The notes below the pieces were generated by a model. The model searched no databases. It was not told the DNA's origin and worked only from the letters and a program-made list of their open reading frames with translations. A stretch of 64,000 nucleotides of DNA from Phalacrocorax aristotelis (Eukaryota > Chordata > Aves > Suliformes > Phalacrocoracidae), in the NCBI RefSeq assembly GCF_949628215.1, contig NC_134281.1, positions 14,766,501 to 14,830,500 on the forward strand, written 5' to 3'. Made by a program: the position numbers and the translations under genes. Every line of letters starts with the position of its first letter. Positions within the stretch are counted from its first letter, which is position 1. Below, one piece after another: positions 1 through 13,860 of this stretch.

Positions 1-539
1 TTAATTTATAAAGAGCAGTCATCCACGCCTATTTTCCAGAATTTGAAGCTGCAATACTTGACAAAAACAAACCACACAAGTATTTAAAGTAGAATGTTTT
101 CAGAACTTGTGAGTTTGGCTTAACACACTATTAGCATGTTAAACAAATATGTTAATTAATAGAATTCAGACATTTAAATGATAATACCCCTTACTAGCCT
201 CAAGTGTTAGACAGGTATCTCAGTGCTTTACACTTTAAACGAGCTGCACTTTAAGTGACTTCACCACTTCTGATTATATAAAATAAATATACAAACCATT
301 CCTCCCACCATAATTCTTCTTCATGCAGGGTCATACAGTTCTTTCTAAAGGCTTGTTTATCAAAGCAGATAAACTTTCTTCTCTCTCTTTTAAGATGCCA
401 GCAAACAAAGCTCATACTTCAAAGGCTACAGTAAGAAAGTAAGCCCTAGTACAGCTAATACTCTTTCAGTTGCTCATAAATACAACACACCAGGAAAATA
501 AGGAGCTCATCTCCACTAACCTATGTCCACATGGCATCT

Positions 540-650
540 GTGTAAACTAAAAACAAAACAAAACTCAAAACAACAAAAATCATCACCCAAAACAAAACAC
601 ACCACCAAACAAACAAAAAAAAACCCCACCAACCAACCATCCAACCTTGC
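540..650. repeat. A/C-rich simple repeat (AAAC/ACC type)
   Basis: Degenerate runs of AAAC, AACA and CCAACC units give a strand of almost only A and C. The open frames across it on both strands (about 516-740) result from this composition and are not read as genes. Confidence 0.75.
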
Positions 651-3600
651 TAAACAGTCAAAAAGGCCCTCAGACCTACTCGTGGACAGAACTAAGGGAA
701 TCCACAGTCCTGGCCAGCTGTGTGAGCAAATGTAGTGCATCTGATACCTACCTGATTTTGTGGTAATTTATTACTGGTGTTCTTTTTTTCCCATTGAAAT
801 GGGACATTTCATCAAGTATTATAAAAAGCACAAACAGTATGAAACTCTACTGCAGTTTTGTTAACAACTCGTTTAGTATTTGAATGAGTGGAATGAAGAT
901 AAAGACCATGAAAGGAATAACAATGGGGAAAAAGAACCCTGCAAGATCAGTAGCAGGTTGGTCCCCTCAATCCACTGCAGCATCTCTAGCTTTGTGGAAA
1001 AGAAACCATAATAAAGGTCAAAAATCGTAACAGCAAAGACTGAATTGGCCCATTTTTCATATTTGACTCAGTACGCTCACTGAAATCCTTTTACGTCCCA
1101 GCTATTGCACAGCTACTGGTCATATTAAAACCGCAAAAAGCTGGCCCTTCCTGTGTTCCAAAATATTTGTTTGGCTTGTGTGTTCTTTTCACCATGTTAT
1201 TCATTAGTTCAGACTTCAACCAGAACTTCCCAAAAGTTGCATCTTCTCCTCAGATTGAAAAGACTATTCCTAGAAAGCAGATTTGCCTTTTTTTTCCTTT
1301 TGGCTTGTTACTCACATTTCCACTCTCTCACCCATTAAATATAACCAGTTTTAAAATAAAAATGCAAGTTGGCTGTGTCTGTAAATGCGATACTTAAATT
1401 CTAAGATGAAAAACATTTTCTCACCTTATATAATCACAGATTGTTATTCTAAAGTAGATCCTGCCGTAGAAGCTTGTTACTCTAATACAATACGCCTCTA
1501 AAACAGCATTTACTGTTTTGTTAGTAAATGCTAATAGTACAGCCCCCAGACAGGTTGTGCTGTGATATTACTAATTCTAACCAACAGCTTGGGACTCAGA
1601 TACGTAATACCTACCTGTGTATGCACCCTTAGCTTTCAGCTACAGACTAAACCAAAGTACTTCGTGCTCGCCATGGACATCAACATTCACACACAGGCAG
1701 CTACTGCTGTGCCAAGTCACTGAATCTTTATCAACTCTAAGAATGCTCAGTTCCAGCACTGTCCAGGAACAGAAATTTCAAATGAAAAAATTCAACAGAT
1801 TTTTTTTTTTTTGTCAGAAAATATTCAGATGGAAATGCCTCAATTCTGGAAGGTCAGTTGTTCCATTTCCTTTTCTTCTTTTTAGTATGCCATCAAGCAG
1901 ATGTTCATGACACGATTTCTTAGGTTGTATTCAAGCTTAAGAAAAGGCAAAAGAGATTCAGATCACCAAATCTTTACTCTATAATGTAACTAAAATTCTA
2001 TAATGTAACTTGTAGTTTTAGCACTAATGGAGAAGTTCACAGTTGCATCGTGCCTTGGCAAACAGCTTTAATCCTGATAGCATCAACAAAATATCCTTAT
2101 TACTGACAAAATGACCTCATTAAACATCATCAGGCAAGAGCTCCCTCTTGGATGCAGATAATGGACCTCTCAATTTTAGATCACTAAAATATTATACAAA
2201 TTACCAATTTTAAGCACTGCAAACACTTAAACACTATCATGTAGCACAATTAGGACTTGGTCCACAACTACAACTGTCCCACGAAAAAGAATACTTGGGA
2301 CACCTCAGCATGAGTGCAGCAGCCAAATAAAATTATTACCTTTTCAAAATGTCCGCAAGTATAAAAAAGCACTTATTAGTTCTTAAATCATTCTATTGCC
2401 TGAAAAGTTTTGCTGTGTGTAGGAGAGAAGTTCCCATTCAGCTTTGCTCACCTGTATAAAAACTGTCTAAAGCAATATCTAAAGCAAAACTGGGTAACAT
2501 ACCTTCTAGACTTGAGGCAGGACACCAGCAAGCAGATCCAGTTACTGAAGTAGTGTTACAAGATTACAGGTACCCTAACGTTAGACTCAAAACTACACCT
2601 TTGTAAAAGGTTTTTACTACAAAGCAATTAGTTTTGTAAACATTTTGGAAATACAAAACTGCAATTAAAGGAAGATGTGTACAGCAAGTTTAAACTATAA
2701 AACACAAAGACAATACACCAGTTACAGATCTCAAAAGAAAGGCTAGTCATCAAGATCCTTTAATATTTATAAAATTTACATCATCCACTAAATTCACGCA
2801 GTAACACCTACCCTGGGAAGGTGCAGCATAAAGCTATGTGGGAAAAGGAAGAAGAAAACTCAACACATTTTCATTTGATCAGCCAGGGGAGACCAAAAAA
2901 CCCCACCTGTCTGCATATCTGCATACAAAATTTTTCAACTGCAGGCACATTTACCCCAGGCTGTGAAGCAGGCAAAATCCCCTAACAGGATGACCTAAAG
3001 AGCCCACAGGAATGCAATCTGTATGTCCCAGAGTGGCTCAAAGCAAGCACGACAGCTGTGTTGGTGCAGTGGTTTGCCAAACTAACCCTTCCCAAGCCCA
3101 TTTCTGGAACATGGGGTCAGACCAAGTCAACTGGCAGCTAAAATGTAGATCTGCATTAAATTTATCAGGAGGCAATATTCTGCAGCAGGATGTATGTATA
3201 ACCTGTACTGATTTCAGTAGGTGAGGTAGCATATGCACACAGATTCCAAAACAAATTTTGGAAGTTGTCCATTTGTGTCAATGCAATGCATTTGTTCAAG
3301 TACAAAAACCACTAAAACCATTTTTCCTTCTGTTTACACGGAAGTTAAAAGCTACCAGAACCCAGCATATATACTTTTAACTTTCTAATTAACAGTCAGA
3401 TTCGTAAATTTAACTAAAAATCAGGATGACACCACAGGTAAAGAGCATTCAAATAGACTTAGATATCCACGCACCTTTCTACATTATAGATAACATATTA
3501 TTAATATAATAGCAGTCTATTAGTTCTTCCTTAATTACACAGGAAGGCCTCTGTTTGTAAACCAAATCATTGGCTTATAGTCACAGACAATATTTATGTA

Positions 3601-4195
3601 CCTACCAAAATCCGTGCTTAAACACCACAACCAGTAGCTTTTCCTAATGTCAACTAGTTACACAGATTGAACAAATATGCCCTTTCTGTGACAATTTGTA
3701 CTCCTGGCTTAGTCCTACAACTGCTGGAATAGGCAGTCTAGGAAAAGTTCTTACAGAGGAAGATTGAAAAAACTAATTAATTTCCCCTTTGAGTTCTTAA
3801 AAAGGAAGTAGTGGTTGAGAGCTATAAGTGAAAGTGTTGTATTATTTCCACCCTTATGGAATTAGGGGTGGAACTAGGAACATTTTTCATGTGTTTCATT
3901 TAGTGCTTCTTTTCCTCCAAGTAAATTTTAAGATAATTTCTACCTGACACATTTTGGTGAGAATTCTAAGTTACACTATAAAAGAAGTACTCCAAGTATT
4001 TCATAATAATAAATTCATATATATACACACACAGAGACATGCTGAAAGTTCAGAGCATAACTGAAGACAATAGCAACACAAGCTAGCCTGCCTAACAAAG
4101 ATGCCTGACCCTAGACTCAGAAGCTTATTTTGGTAGGGATTAATTTTGTACCCAAAATCCTAGCCCAAGTCTGCAAACAACCTAAACTAATTACA

Positions 4196-4262
4196 CCTGC
4201 TGTGGAGCAGAGGATAGGACTGGATGACCTCCAGAGGTCCATACCAACCTAACTTATACTCT
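4196..4262 (+). repeat. CR1 LINE 3'-end remnant
   Basis: The segment with GGACTGGATGACCTCCAGAG followed by a CCAACCTAAC-like stretch matches the conserved 3' untranslated end of avian CR1 elements, in sense orientation. Only about 65 bases are recognisable and the terminal ATTCTRTG repeats are degraded. This is an old 5'-truncated copy inside the SLMAP intron. Confidence 0.7.
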
Positions 4263-5760
4263 GACAGTACATCCATGCCATAGAATTCAGCTGTCCCTGT
4301 TCACAGTACTGTAACTTCCCTTAAAGTAAATACCACCATAACTATACATAATGACTTACAGTTCTGGAATCCATAGAAACAAAAGAAACTTAATCAAACT
4401 TACACTGTCTCTTAATAATATGTGATTATATTGACTCCACATAGCCTTAAAAATCCTCTGGCATTCAGCAGGAAGAGTCACTGTAGTGATAGTAAGAAAA
4501 CAACTAGGAGTTGCAATTACCTACCAAGATCAAAGACCTGAAAAAATAGTTTGGCTGCAGACGGATTCTTTCACAGCCACAAAGCTTTTTTAAGGAACAA
4601 AATTAAAAATGTGAAGAATTACAAATAATTCATTATGCCTCCCAAAAGCGCTCAGATTCTTCAAGCACCTGGAAACACTAAGTGTAAAAAACAGCAACAC
4701 TAGAATAAAATCTTAAGTAATAATACCACCAAAACTGATTTGTGACGCTGTTGCCCATAACTCCATTCAACTATTATAGCTAACACCAAAAAAGAGAAGA
4801 ATGACAGTTAATTGTGCCAGGAATTACTGGGTAATGTCGTCAGATATTTAAAAAGCAAGCAGGTAGGCAGGCTAAAAGCCTAGCTTTGCAAAACCAAGAG
4901 ATCTGTCTTCTATCCTATACAGTTAAGTATTACACTTCAAGAAAAGTAATTACAAAATAGAAAGCAAAGCAAAGTCATCAAAATCTGCTGGGGGGAGGGG
5001 TGTTAAAAAAGCAAAAAATCCTCTTACAGAACATTAATAATACTGCATCAAAGACACCAAAGTTTTAGAAAAAAAACCACCTATGTTTAATCTTGCTTAA
5101 CATGCAGAAAAGGATCAACTCTGAAAAAGCACCAGTTCAGAGCAATAACTGCCATATCAGATAAGACTAATGGCATATGCAAATAGCAGCAGATAGTACC
5201 AAATGACTTCCAAATAACCTGCTGTAAAAATATCTATCTGGTCCATACCAGAGCTTTTCTTCTTTTATTTGAAACATAAGCATTTCCATTCCTTCCTTTA
5301 AAAAGGTTATTACTCAATACACAGTTACAAGCATCCATAACTCCTATATATTAAGCTCTTGAATTAATTTTATTTTTATGGAAAAACTACTACAACTGTC
5401 ATTATGAGAATTTACAGCATTAATAACTTGTTCTTAGTTCTATTTTTAATAGTCTCTCAATACAAGAACAAAAGGTCACTTGCCTATTCTTATATAGCTT
5501 CTACATCTATCTCAGACCTTGCATGTTTCCTATATTGAAGTCTTTCTGTCAATATTTTCAACACATTTGAAATGCCATATGAAAACCAAAACTGAACAAG
5601 ATGTTCCAGCTGGGGACAAACTTTAACAGTAGCACAATACCATCAATATTTTTGTATTTAGTTACAAGTTCTCATTATTTTACACCATTAAAACATTTGT
5701 GATTGAGCCCATCTCATCATCAATTCTTCAGTCTTTTCAATGGTTACTGTTATCTTATAA

Positions 5761-5796
5761 CCTAAAAATATCTAAAATATCTAAAAATACCTAAGA
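5761..5796 (+). repeat. Short tandem repeat, unit like TATCTAAAA
   Basis: About three imperfect tandem copies of a 9-11-base AT-rich unit (TATCTAAAA and variants) lie within the SLMAP intron. No function is implied. Confidence 0.5.
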
Positions 5797-8159
5797 ATAG
5801 GACATATTTTCCTCTACTAGGTACCACAGTTCAACCATCAATACTGAAATGTTCCTTAGCTTTGCGAATTATAAATTCCTTAACTATCCTGGACTAATCC
5901 TAGTACTTTTTATATTTACCTTTTATATGTTTACAAATTAGAGTCAAACTGCTGCTAGCATTTTCTGCGTTTTTCCATTCAACTACAGTATTACTACAGG
6001 ATTTGGACTATTATAAGCGTTCTGGAAGTTCATAATTTATACTTTCTCAAGACTGAAATAAACTCTAAGAGATTGCTCAATCACATACATGTGTGTCTGG
6101 TACAACATAACACAAAAATTGTATCCGATTAAGTGTCTGGCTCCAGCACAATTATTTTCCTTCTCAAAAAGGAAACTGTTCTGGGTCTCTGGCAGAGAGA
6201 CATGTCTTCTTGCAGGGGCTTAACATGGTACAGTCCAATCCATCTCTCTGCCTGAGGTTCCCACTCCTAAAGCAGGCTGAAAATACACTTTTCTATACTC
6301 AACCAAACCATGACAATACTGCAAGCCTTCTTCCACCAATTTTGCTACAAGCAGAAACATTTCTGGAAAGAAAGATCGTTTGGGAAATGTTAAATCATTG
6401 TCACAGCAATATTTAACTGAACTTGGAGTTCTTAGATAATCCAAACCCTCAGCAAGAGAGCAACATTAACAGGAAGCAATTACTGATGTGACTCAAAAGA
6501 AAACCCAGAGAAAACAAACAAGAGCCTGTAAAATCACTAGCTTTAGGGATGGAGACAGAATTCTTCCTTCCCTTTCACTTGCCAGGTTCCACAAACAATA
6601 ATAATTTTCGCTTTATATTAGCTATTAAAAAAATTACAAAAACCAAAACACAACAGATTAGTTGAGTATTTGTCTACACATTTTTCAGTTTTAGCTAGAT
6701 CAGATTCAAATGAACACAACCAAAGTAGCACACTGACAGTCAGGCACTACTAACCCACATGGCCCTTTACAGCACACACAAATTAAGTTACTTTAATTAG
6801 ATAACAAAACAACCAAAACTGTTCATATTCCGTAAGAAAAATGAGAGAGCAAAGCCAAAACAAAAATATTTATCCGTTGTAATGTCAATTCACCTGCAAA
6901 TGATCAATGGATGGCTGCAACTAACACGAAAGAAAGTTAAAGAAAAAGTCAAAAAGAATCTTATATGATGAAGGTGTATTAGGGAAGCAAGGCTTTCAAT
7001 TTATAAGCATGGGACCAGGAGCAAACCCAGACCATCCTATTAGAGACCTAAGGAAAACATATTTACTAGCCTTCATTACTGCTAAGTAACCTGATTCATT
7101 TCAGGTTTGTAAAAATGCATTGCAAATACAAAAGGGATTTTTGTTTGTTTTTAAAACCTAATCAATGTGTTGGTGTTCCTGGCTCTGGATAGATGCATCA
7201 TGACTGCAGTGGATCAGCTCCAAGAATTACAGTATTAGCTCTGCAGCAGTGGCTCTAGATGGTATCTCTGCAGGGAAATCCTTGTCAGCAGTAACTTACC
7301 TCTACTATAAATGGCCGCTAGCACTCCTACACTGGGTTATAAAAGAAGGACAGTGGTGAAGTTTGCCGAAACCAAGAACTCCCTACCCCATACTACTCTT
7401 ACGATCCTATCAGCATAAAATTAGATAGTTCATTTAGGGTGAAAAGCACTTACATCAAAATATTAACAGGTGTATGTAAGGGCTGGCTGACATCACCCTC
7501 TTACCAAAAGCATCTAAGCACTGAAATTTCACCTTAATGTATTATAGCAGATCCCAGGTCAGTCTCCCAGGGCACTTGGAATAGACATTCGATGTTTGGA
7601 AGAGGAAGTGTCTCCCCTACAGACATTGCAGACTGTAAGCATACAGCAACATCAAAAGTACTGGAAAAATAAAACATTTGTTCAAGCTCTCAGAGACAAC
7701 AATCGTAACAGAAAGCTGAAAAGATGGAATAGGGGAAAACTAAGTAACAGACAAGGTGTCTAATGAAAAAAATGCTACTGATACATGAGAAGTTAAACAA
7801 CCGTTACACAGATCAGCACCAAGTAGCCCAGAGTATCATACAGGAATCTCTATAGGAAGCAGCAGAAAAAAAATCTCCTATTAAAATCCTGCAATCCCAA
7901 ATACCATTTTTCATATCCCACTGAATTTTTTAAGACAGATTTACTAAAATACTTCTGAACAAACAGGATGTCCAGAAAAGATGTCCTATACTTCTTGAAT
8001 CTTGCCAAGTTCTTGATCTTCACAGAACATTCTATTAAACGTTAAGTGAACAAAATACTTCCTTTTCACAAATTCTTTCTCTTTCTTTCATGGTCAATAT
8101 ACTTTTATCCCTAGTACAATACAGCAAGAAAAGAGAGCATCTAATCTTTCAAATCCTGT

Positions 8160-8990
8160 TTATCGATATATTTCTTGCACTGCTGGTCCAAGTTTAGATG
8201 CAGTATCCTAGACGCAGTCCAACAAGCTGCAAGGGGTTCTTCTTTTCCAAGCGCAGGACTTAACATTTGTCCTTGTTCAGGCTCCTGAGGTCCATGTCTG
8301 CCTGTTCATTCAGGACGGACAGTCCCTCTGGATGGCAGCCCTGCCCTTGAGTGTATCAACTCGTTCTGCACCATAACAACACTCCCAGATTTGGTGTCGT
8401 CTTCAAACTTGGCTAGAGTGTACTTCACCATACCCTTCAGGTCACCAATAAAAATGTTAAACGTGACAGGCCATTATATAGACTCCTGCAGTATTCTGCT
8501 TGTTACCAGCACCCCGGTAGAAAACCACCTATTAACCACTACCACTGAGCTTGATCCTCAAACCAGTTTTATTTTAATCATCTAGTTCTTTGTACATCCA
8601 GACTGTACTGCCCTAATTTAGGCAGACCATCATGGGAAACAGTCAAAAGCCCTGTGAAGGCAAGATAAATAGCATGTGCTGCTCTCCCTTGCCCGCAAAT
8701 CTAGTCATTTTATCATACAAGGCAATCAGACTCTTCAGACATGATTTATCCCTGCTAAATCCATCCTGACCATTACCAAATCATCATCTTCATGTGCCCA
8801 GAAAAAATGTTCCAAAACTTGTTCCATGATTTTCCCAGGGACTCAGACAAAGCTAGCCAGTCTGTAACTCCCTGGCTGTATCTTTGGGGTGGTTGTTCTG
8901 GGTTGCTGGGGTTTCTTGGGGGGCAAGCAGAGGGCAGGGTTTGCTTAGTTTTTTTAAAGAGTGTGCTCCCTGCAGGAAGTGTTCTGTAAC
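8160..8990 (-). mobile_element. Antisense CR1 LINE fragment (reverse transcriptase region)
   Basis: Read on the minus strand, this stretch carries degenerate pieces of CR1 ORF2 in the correct order. A VPGKIMEQ-like box lies near 8850-8800. An FNIFIGDL-like segment lies near 8460-8430. The reverse-transcriptase FADD box appears as FEDD at 8407-8396, and a CKVLHLG-like end lies near 8250. Stop codons and frameshifts are scattered through it, so it cannot encode a working enzyme. CR1 is the main LINE of birds and reptiles. The 3' end of the element is not recognisable here. It sits inside the SLMAP intron, in the same direction as SLMAP. Confidence 0.8.
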
Positions 8991-11900
8991 ATTTTTATCT
9001 CGCATATTTTAAGCCTAGAAGCCATAAAGCACAGCCTTAATAAATTTCATTTGCTATCCTGTGGACTATTTGGCTTTTGATTTACTAGTTAGCATTTCTA
9101 CAACCAAGATACTATGAATGTGCTTAATTCAATTTAATGCATTAAATTAAAACACTAGTATTAGCTACCACCCTGACACAGACACTTTTGCCTACGCATT
9201 TTTTTTTTCAGCTATTAAAAATGACCAGTTATTTAGAGTTCTTTTGGTCTAAGAAAATACCTCTCTCAGTTTCTCAGCGCCTTTGGTAAACTGGGGCAAC
9301 AGATTTCTCTATAAAGGTACTTACAATAGCCACTCACAACAATCTATAACACTGAAAAATTCCAGTTTTTGGAAGCTGGGATATCTGTCAGAAACTTCAG
9401 GTTTCTACTAAAAGCTTCCACCACATCTGCCAGAAGCATTTCAGCCAGAGAGAAGTCACATGCAAATTCTCAAGGGTTTTTAACTTGCTTATTTTTAAAA
9501 ACAAGAACACAACACAAAAAAAAAAAACCACTAAGTTTGAGACTATTTCAATTAAGCAGTTTTTACAGTTTCTGCCCCTATGCAGTGATAGAAGCTTAAC
9601 AAACATATTTAAATTTTCTGAACTATAGCCCACTTTTTCTTTTGCTTTGATTCATACTTTTTGGAACACTCCATGCTCAGCACAACATCCACTTCCTATA
9701 TATCCAGTGACTCACTTTTTCAGACACCTCAAAAAGATTCATTAACTTGTAATTATTAAAAAAAAAAACCCAACAAATTCTAAGCACAAGCTTCTAACAT
9801 TACTGCGGTATGAAAAATCCACAAGGAGATATTACACTGATTCTACAAACACAAGTGAAACACAGCATTGCACTGGTTGTCTATAAAATTACTACTAAGC
9901 ACAGAAAAAGTCTGAGTACAGATATTATTACCACCACCACCTCCTTCCGCCTCTATCTTACACATTCTTAAGCTTACATGTTATGTTAAAAATATTTTCA
10001 AAAGCAAATCCAACTTTAAATATCTGCTTTTAATTGCTATTTACTGGTGATCTCGAAGACCCATACTACTTTTATCGTTAATAATGCTGGTGTTACATAG
10101 ACATTATCTCCTGGAGTCACGTAACTTTTTCGATGCATAATTAAAGTGCCTTTATACAAACTAAACACATCTTTCAACTGCAAGTAACATGTCATCTTCA
10201 ATGTGGTCTATTTATGCGACACTTCAGCTGAAGCTTACCTCCACCTCAGAAAAAAATTGTATGCTAGTTTCCTTACCACTGCTTACTGATGTTCCCTGTC
10301 TTCGGTTTCTACCCATCTTTACAGATTATGCTGATACAATTGTTTACAGACTACATAGTAAACAGGATCACTCATATGATTCACTAACACAAACCAAGCA
10401 AAACTCCAAATGCTCAAGAAAAAAAAAAAAAAATTAGAGCATAACTGAAAGGCAGCTCAAGAGGCAGCACAGAGACTGAACTAAGTAACTGGGAATGCCA
10501 GAAACTGGTATTGCCGAAGTCCACAACTTACGAAACTGCAGACCCAGATCATTCACTAAATAGTTTGACTTATCTGAAGGTTTCTCTCTGTTACTAAATT
10601 AACATTTCAAGATCTTACCTTTCATAAAACCCAGAACTGATAAAAATCCTCTATATAAGCTTCTAAGAAACGTTTACAAATAATGTGGCAAAAAAAAAAA
10701 CACACAAGTTTAAATATAAGTAATTGAAGGATAATGACATATTCCTAAATGAGATGTACTTATTAGAAGTTCTGTAAGTAATTATAATAAACATTCCTGC
10801 ATGCAAATGTTCTGGCATAGGTTTACATTTTTGTTTGTACTTTGAAAACACCACAGAACTCTTTAAAGTAGTTTTTGCAATTCAAGATTAAGACCGTATT
10901 TACTGACATCTTCTACCTGCCTTTTTACAACAGCATTTTATATCTATTATCTCTAACAATGCATTTTTCCATCTCCTCCAATTGTATCACAATTTACCAT
11001 TCAGATACTCAACCAGATGAAAACACAGACCATACTGCCAAGAAACAAACACAGAATCCAAAATTCTCCATACCGCTGTATCAATGCTTTAAACCTTTTA
11101 CAGTACCACAACTTCTAACACGCAAAATGTACAGTAATGTATTCCTATGCATTGTCTTAAACCCCCTCTTCAGTTGATCACTATGGCTACTGATCCAGAC
11201 ACCCATCTGGGCAATTTCCATCAAGACCCCCATCAAATCCTCACATGACGGTATGTCAAGAACTATCACATACCACCCACTTATTTACTACTACCAGGTT
11301 GCTATTTTAAATCAGCTAGATAAAAATGAATAAGCATATAATTTTTTGACCTGTATTAGAAAAGACAAAGGTAACTGAAATTTAAAAACAAACAAAAAAT
11401 GCACAGCTGTCTTTTAAGCTCGTCTATTAGTTAGCAGTCTTGCCCAACACTCAATGCTTTGTCAAATTAACCACCTTTAATATGGCTAGACTATTTGTAA
11501 CCATGAAAGAGCACATGGGGGTCTTAATCTTTATAAATCATGAAAAATGTTGATAAAAAGCTATCTGCATAATACTATTTATAACAGTACAATGATTTGG
11601 AACATTTTACTTTGTTCAGTCAAACAAGAAATATTAAAAACTAAGCTTGAACTGAAAATATTTCATGCACTGAAGTTTTCTAAAGTGTCCAAGAATGCAC
11701 ATCACATATACAACAGAGCCAAAACAACATGCTTAATGAAACACTAATGCAGATAGCAGTTAGCACAATTACGTGCAGGTATCTTGAAAGCCATGCCATA
11801 ACCAAGCCTTAAGAAATTAAATGCTTGTCTTGTCCTATCATGCCCAGGTGTTGCATAACATAGGATAGTTAACAATGGAAGGTTTAAGAATTTTGACTGC

Positions 11901-12875
11901 ATTGTACTGTTCCTCATGCTGTGTCATACTACTAAAAAATACTGCATTTATTACAAACCATATTATTCTTAAAATCAAAAGCTACACTAACTGCATTTCA
12001 CGGAAGGACATGCTGCAAAACTAAAAACCAGAGCTGATTTAGAGCATATGAAGTTCTAGAGCATAACATTAATATATTTGGAAAAAAAAATACAGTGCTG
12101 AGCAACTGAAATCTGAACTTTTTTCACTTCTTGATGGATATTTAAAATTAACTTGACACTCATTAAGTAAAATAATTTTACTTGTCCCAGTTCAATCCCT
12201 AGTGGACAAAACATGCACTACATAACCCCTAAATTTCACTTAACAAGGTAGTTACCCTTTTGAGAGGAACAGTTAAGACAACACAGAATATATTTCAAAG
12301 CCATTTTCACCATCAATGATAAAATATCTTGTATGCCATTTTTTACACTCCTGCTGCCAGTAAGAAACCTTCTATCAGACCCAAACAACAAAACACTATA
12401 AAATTTCAAAAGGGCAAGTAGGAGAAGTACCAAACAAACCCGGTACTTTTTTTCAAACACATTTTTGACACTCTTCACAACGAGGTTTATTTACATACTC
12501 AGCTAAAGTAGTAGTTTTTCAGCATTTGAAAAAACACTATTACATCATTATATTCATACAAGCCTGTGCTTTCAGATTTGTATTACTCACCTCAAAATCA
12601 GCCACTTCTAGCAATGAATACATATGCAAATTTTCCAGTACTTATCACCATTTTCAACTGTTAGTTTTATGTACTTTTAATAACATTTAAAGTTTCTGCT
12701 CCGTAAGAAATTATCAACTTACCTGAAAGGTAATAATTTTAACTATAACACAAGTCTTACTCCTTCCACATGAAACTGTATTTATTACAGCAAAACCAAA
12801 GTGACCTGCAATCGACAGGCACTTGCTAAAACAAAACGAGGAGTTCATTATTTTTAAATAAAGAAAACATCTTAC

Positions 12876-13073
12876 CTTGCCTGTCTTGTGATCAAACCAG
12901 ACAAGAGCATGGTTCCTGGACAGCACCTTACAGTCGAAAGTTGCATTATTCTGAGCTGGCCGGCAGCGAGCCACTGAGCGGCCGATCTTGACGGGCTCGT
13001 CCAGGTAGACATGACGCTCCTGAAACGGATGAGAGTTCGGGCGGCAAGTGAAGATGGCCAAGGCTGAAGGCAT
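12876..13073 (-). CDS. SLMAP: SLMAP first coding exon (N-terminal FHA domain, partial gene)
   Basis: On the minus strand the ATG at 13073-13071 opens 66 codons beginning [20 protein letters not shown] and ending HKTGK, followed by a canonical GTAAG donor (12875-12871). The product matches the N terminus of sarcolemma membrane-associated protein, nearly identical to the human protein as I recall it. SLMAP is a tail-anchored, coiled-coil protein with an N-terminal FHA phosphothreonine-binding domain. It joins the STRIPAK phosphatase complex and recruits autophosphorylated MST1/2, thereby damping Hippo signalling; it is also found at the ER, sarcoplasmic reticulum, mitochondria and centrosome. 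Visible FHA features are the GRS turn at residues 31-33 and the SRNHA stretch (52-56), which is part of the domain's conserved SxxH core. The rest of the FHA domain, the coiled coils and the membrane tail are outside the window. The frame upstream of the ATG is open only back to a stop near 13180, so this ATG is the natural start unless a spliced upstream exon is used. Confidence 0.95.
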
Positions 13074-13860
13074 CGAGGACAGATTGGGGTTGCCACACCA
13101 ACCAGAGATGAAGAGAGCCTCTTCTGATGCAGGCTGTCCTCCACAATTTTTAACCCAAACCTCCACAGCAACTTTATATTAAAGCAGGACAAACATTATC
13201 ACATGAGAGGCCTAACAACTCATTGTTTCAGTGTGTAAACCAATTCTGGCAATAATCCAGTGAAAAAGCCCCATTATGTCTTTTAATAATAACAGCAGTG
13301 GCTCAAAAAAAGTCGAAAATGTACAACTTTCAATCCATCCTCCTCTGGAAGAACAGGAACAAGCATCTGATTCCTTCAAAGAGAAGCAAAGGCTCCTTGA
13401 AAGAAGGATAGAGTATCTTAAATCCAAGTAGATGAGTCATACAAGTACTTTTGTTTGTAACCTCAACTGCCTTCTTTCCCCCCCCCTTCCGCAAACAACA
13501 CTGACCAAAATTCTGACCAATGCAACATGGAAGCAAGGAAAGGTTTAGGGAAGGGGGATGAGGGAAAACGATTAGCGTCCTCTCTCAAAGCACAAAGATC
13601 AGGAGTTGGAAGATGAATATGAAGCCCTCACTCCACAACAGGGATCTAGTCACTTGACACGGCAATCCGCATTTCACCATCTTCATGTACTAAACTAAAG
13701 CAGAATAGGTGGTCCTCGATTTAGGATGGGGTACGAGAGCTACACTGTTTTCCTCCCCTACACCAGATAAAGCTGAACCGGTCTACAGTTTCAGGCTGCC
13801 ACTCAGATAAGGAACTTGATAAGGCATGGAGAGGTCTTCAAACTCTCCTTCTCTCGGGGA
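13074..13860 (-). other. SLMAP: SLMAP 5' leader or 5' intron, unresolved
   Basis: This is the stretch between the SLMAP start codon and its CpG island. It is either a long unspliced 5' UTR, or a 5' intron joining a donor at 14455-14451 to an acceptor close to the ATG exon. Acceptor-like AG positions on the minus strand near 13172 have weak pyrimidine tracts, so the choice cannot be made from sequence. No other gene is seen. Confidence 0.5.

Larger units (their letters stand above)
1..12875 (-). other. SLMAP: SLMAP first coding intron (partial)
   Basis: This stretch follows the splice donor of the SLMAP first coding exon on the minus strand. I looked on the minus strand for the next SLMAP exon, which continues the FHA domain with a segment like FYLQDTKSSNGTF, and did not find it, so the whole stretch is read as intron. 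It is AT-rich and has only short open frames. It holds an antisense CR1 fragment near 8.2-9.0 kb, a short CR1 3' remnant near 4.2 kb, an A/C-rich simple repeat near 0.54-0.65 kb, and homopolymer runs. No other gene is supported. Confidence 0.8.

Noticed and set aside
5570-5660. A stretch with GATGTTCCAGCTGGGGACAA that hints at a further antisense CR1 fragment.
   Set aside because: Too short and diverged to place against CR1 with any confidence.
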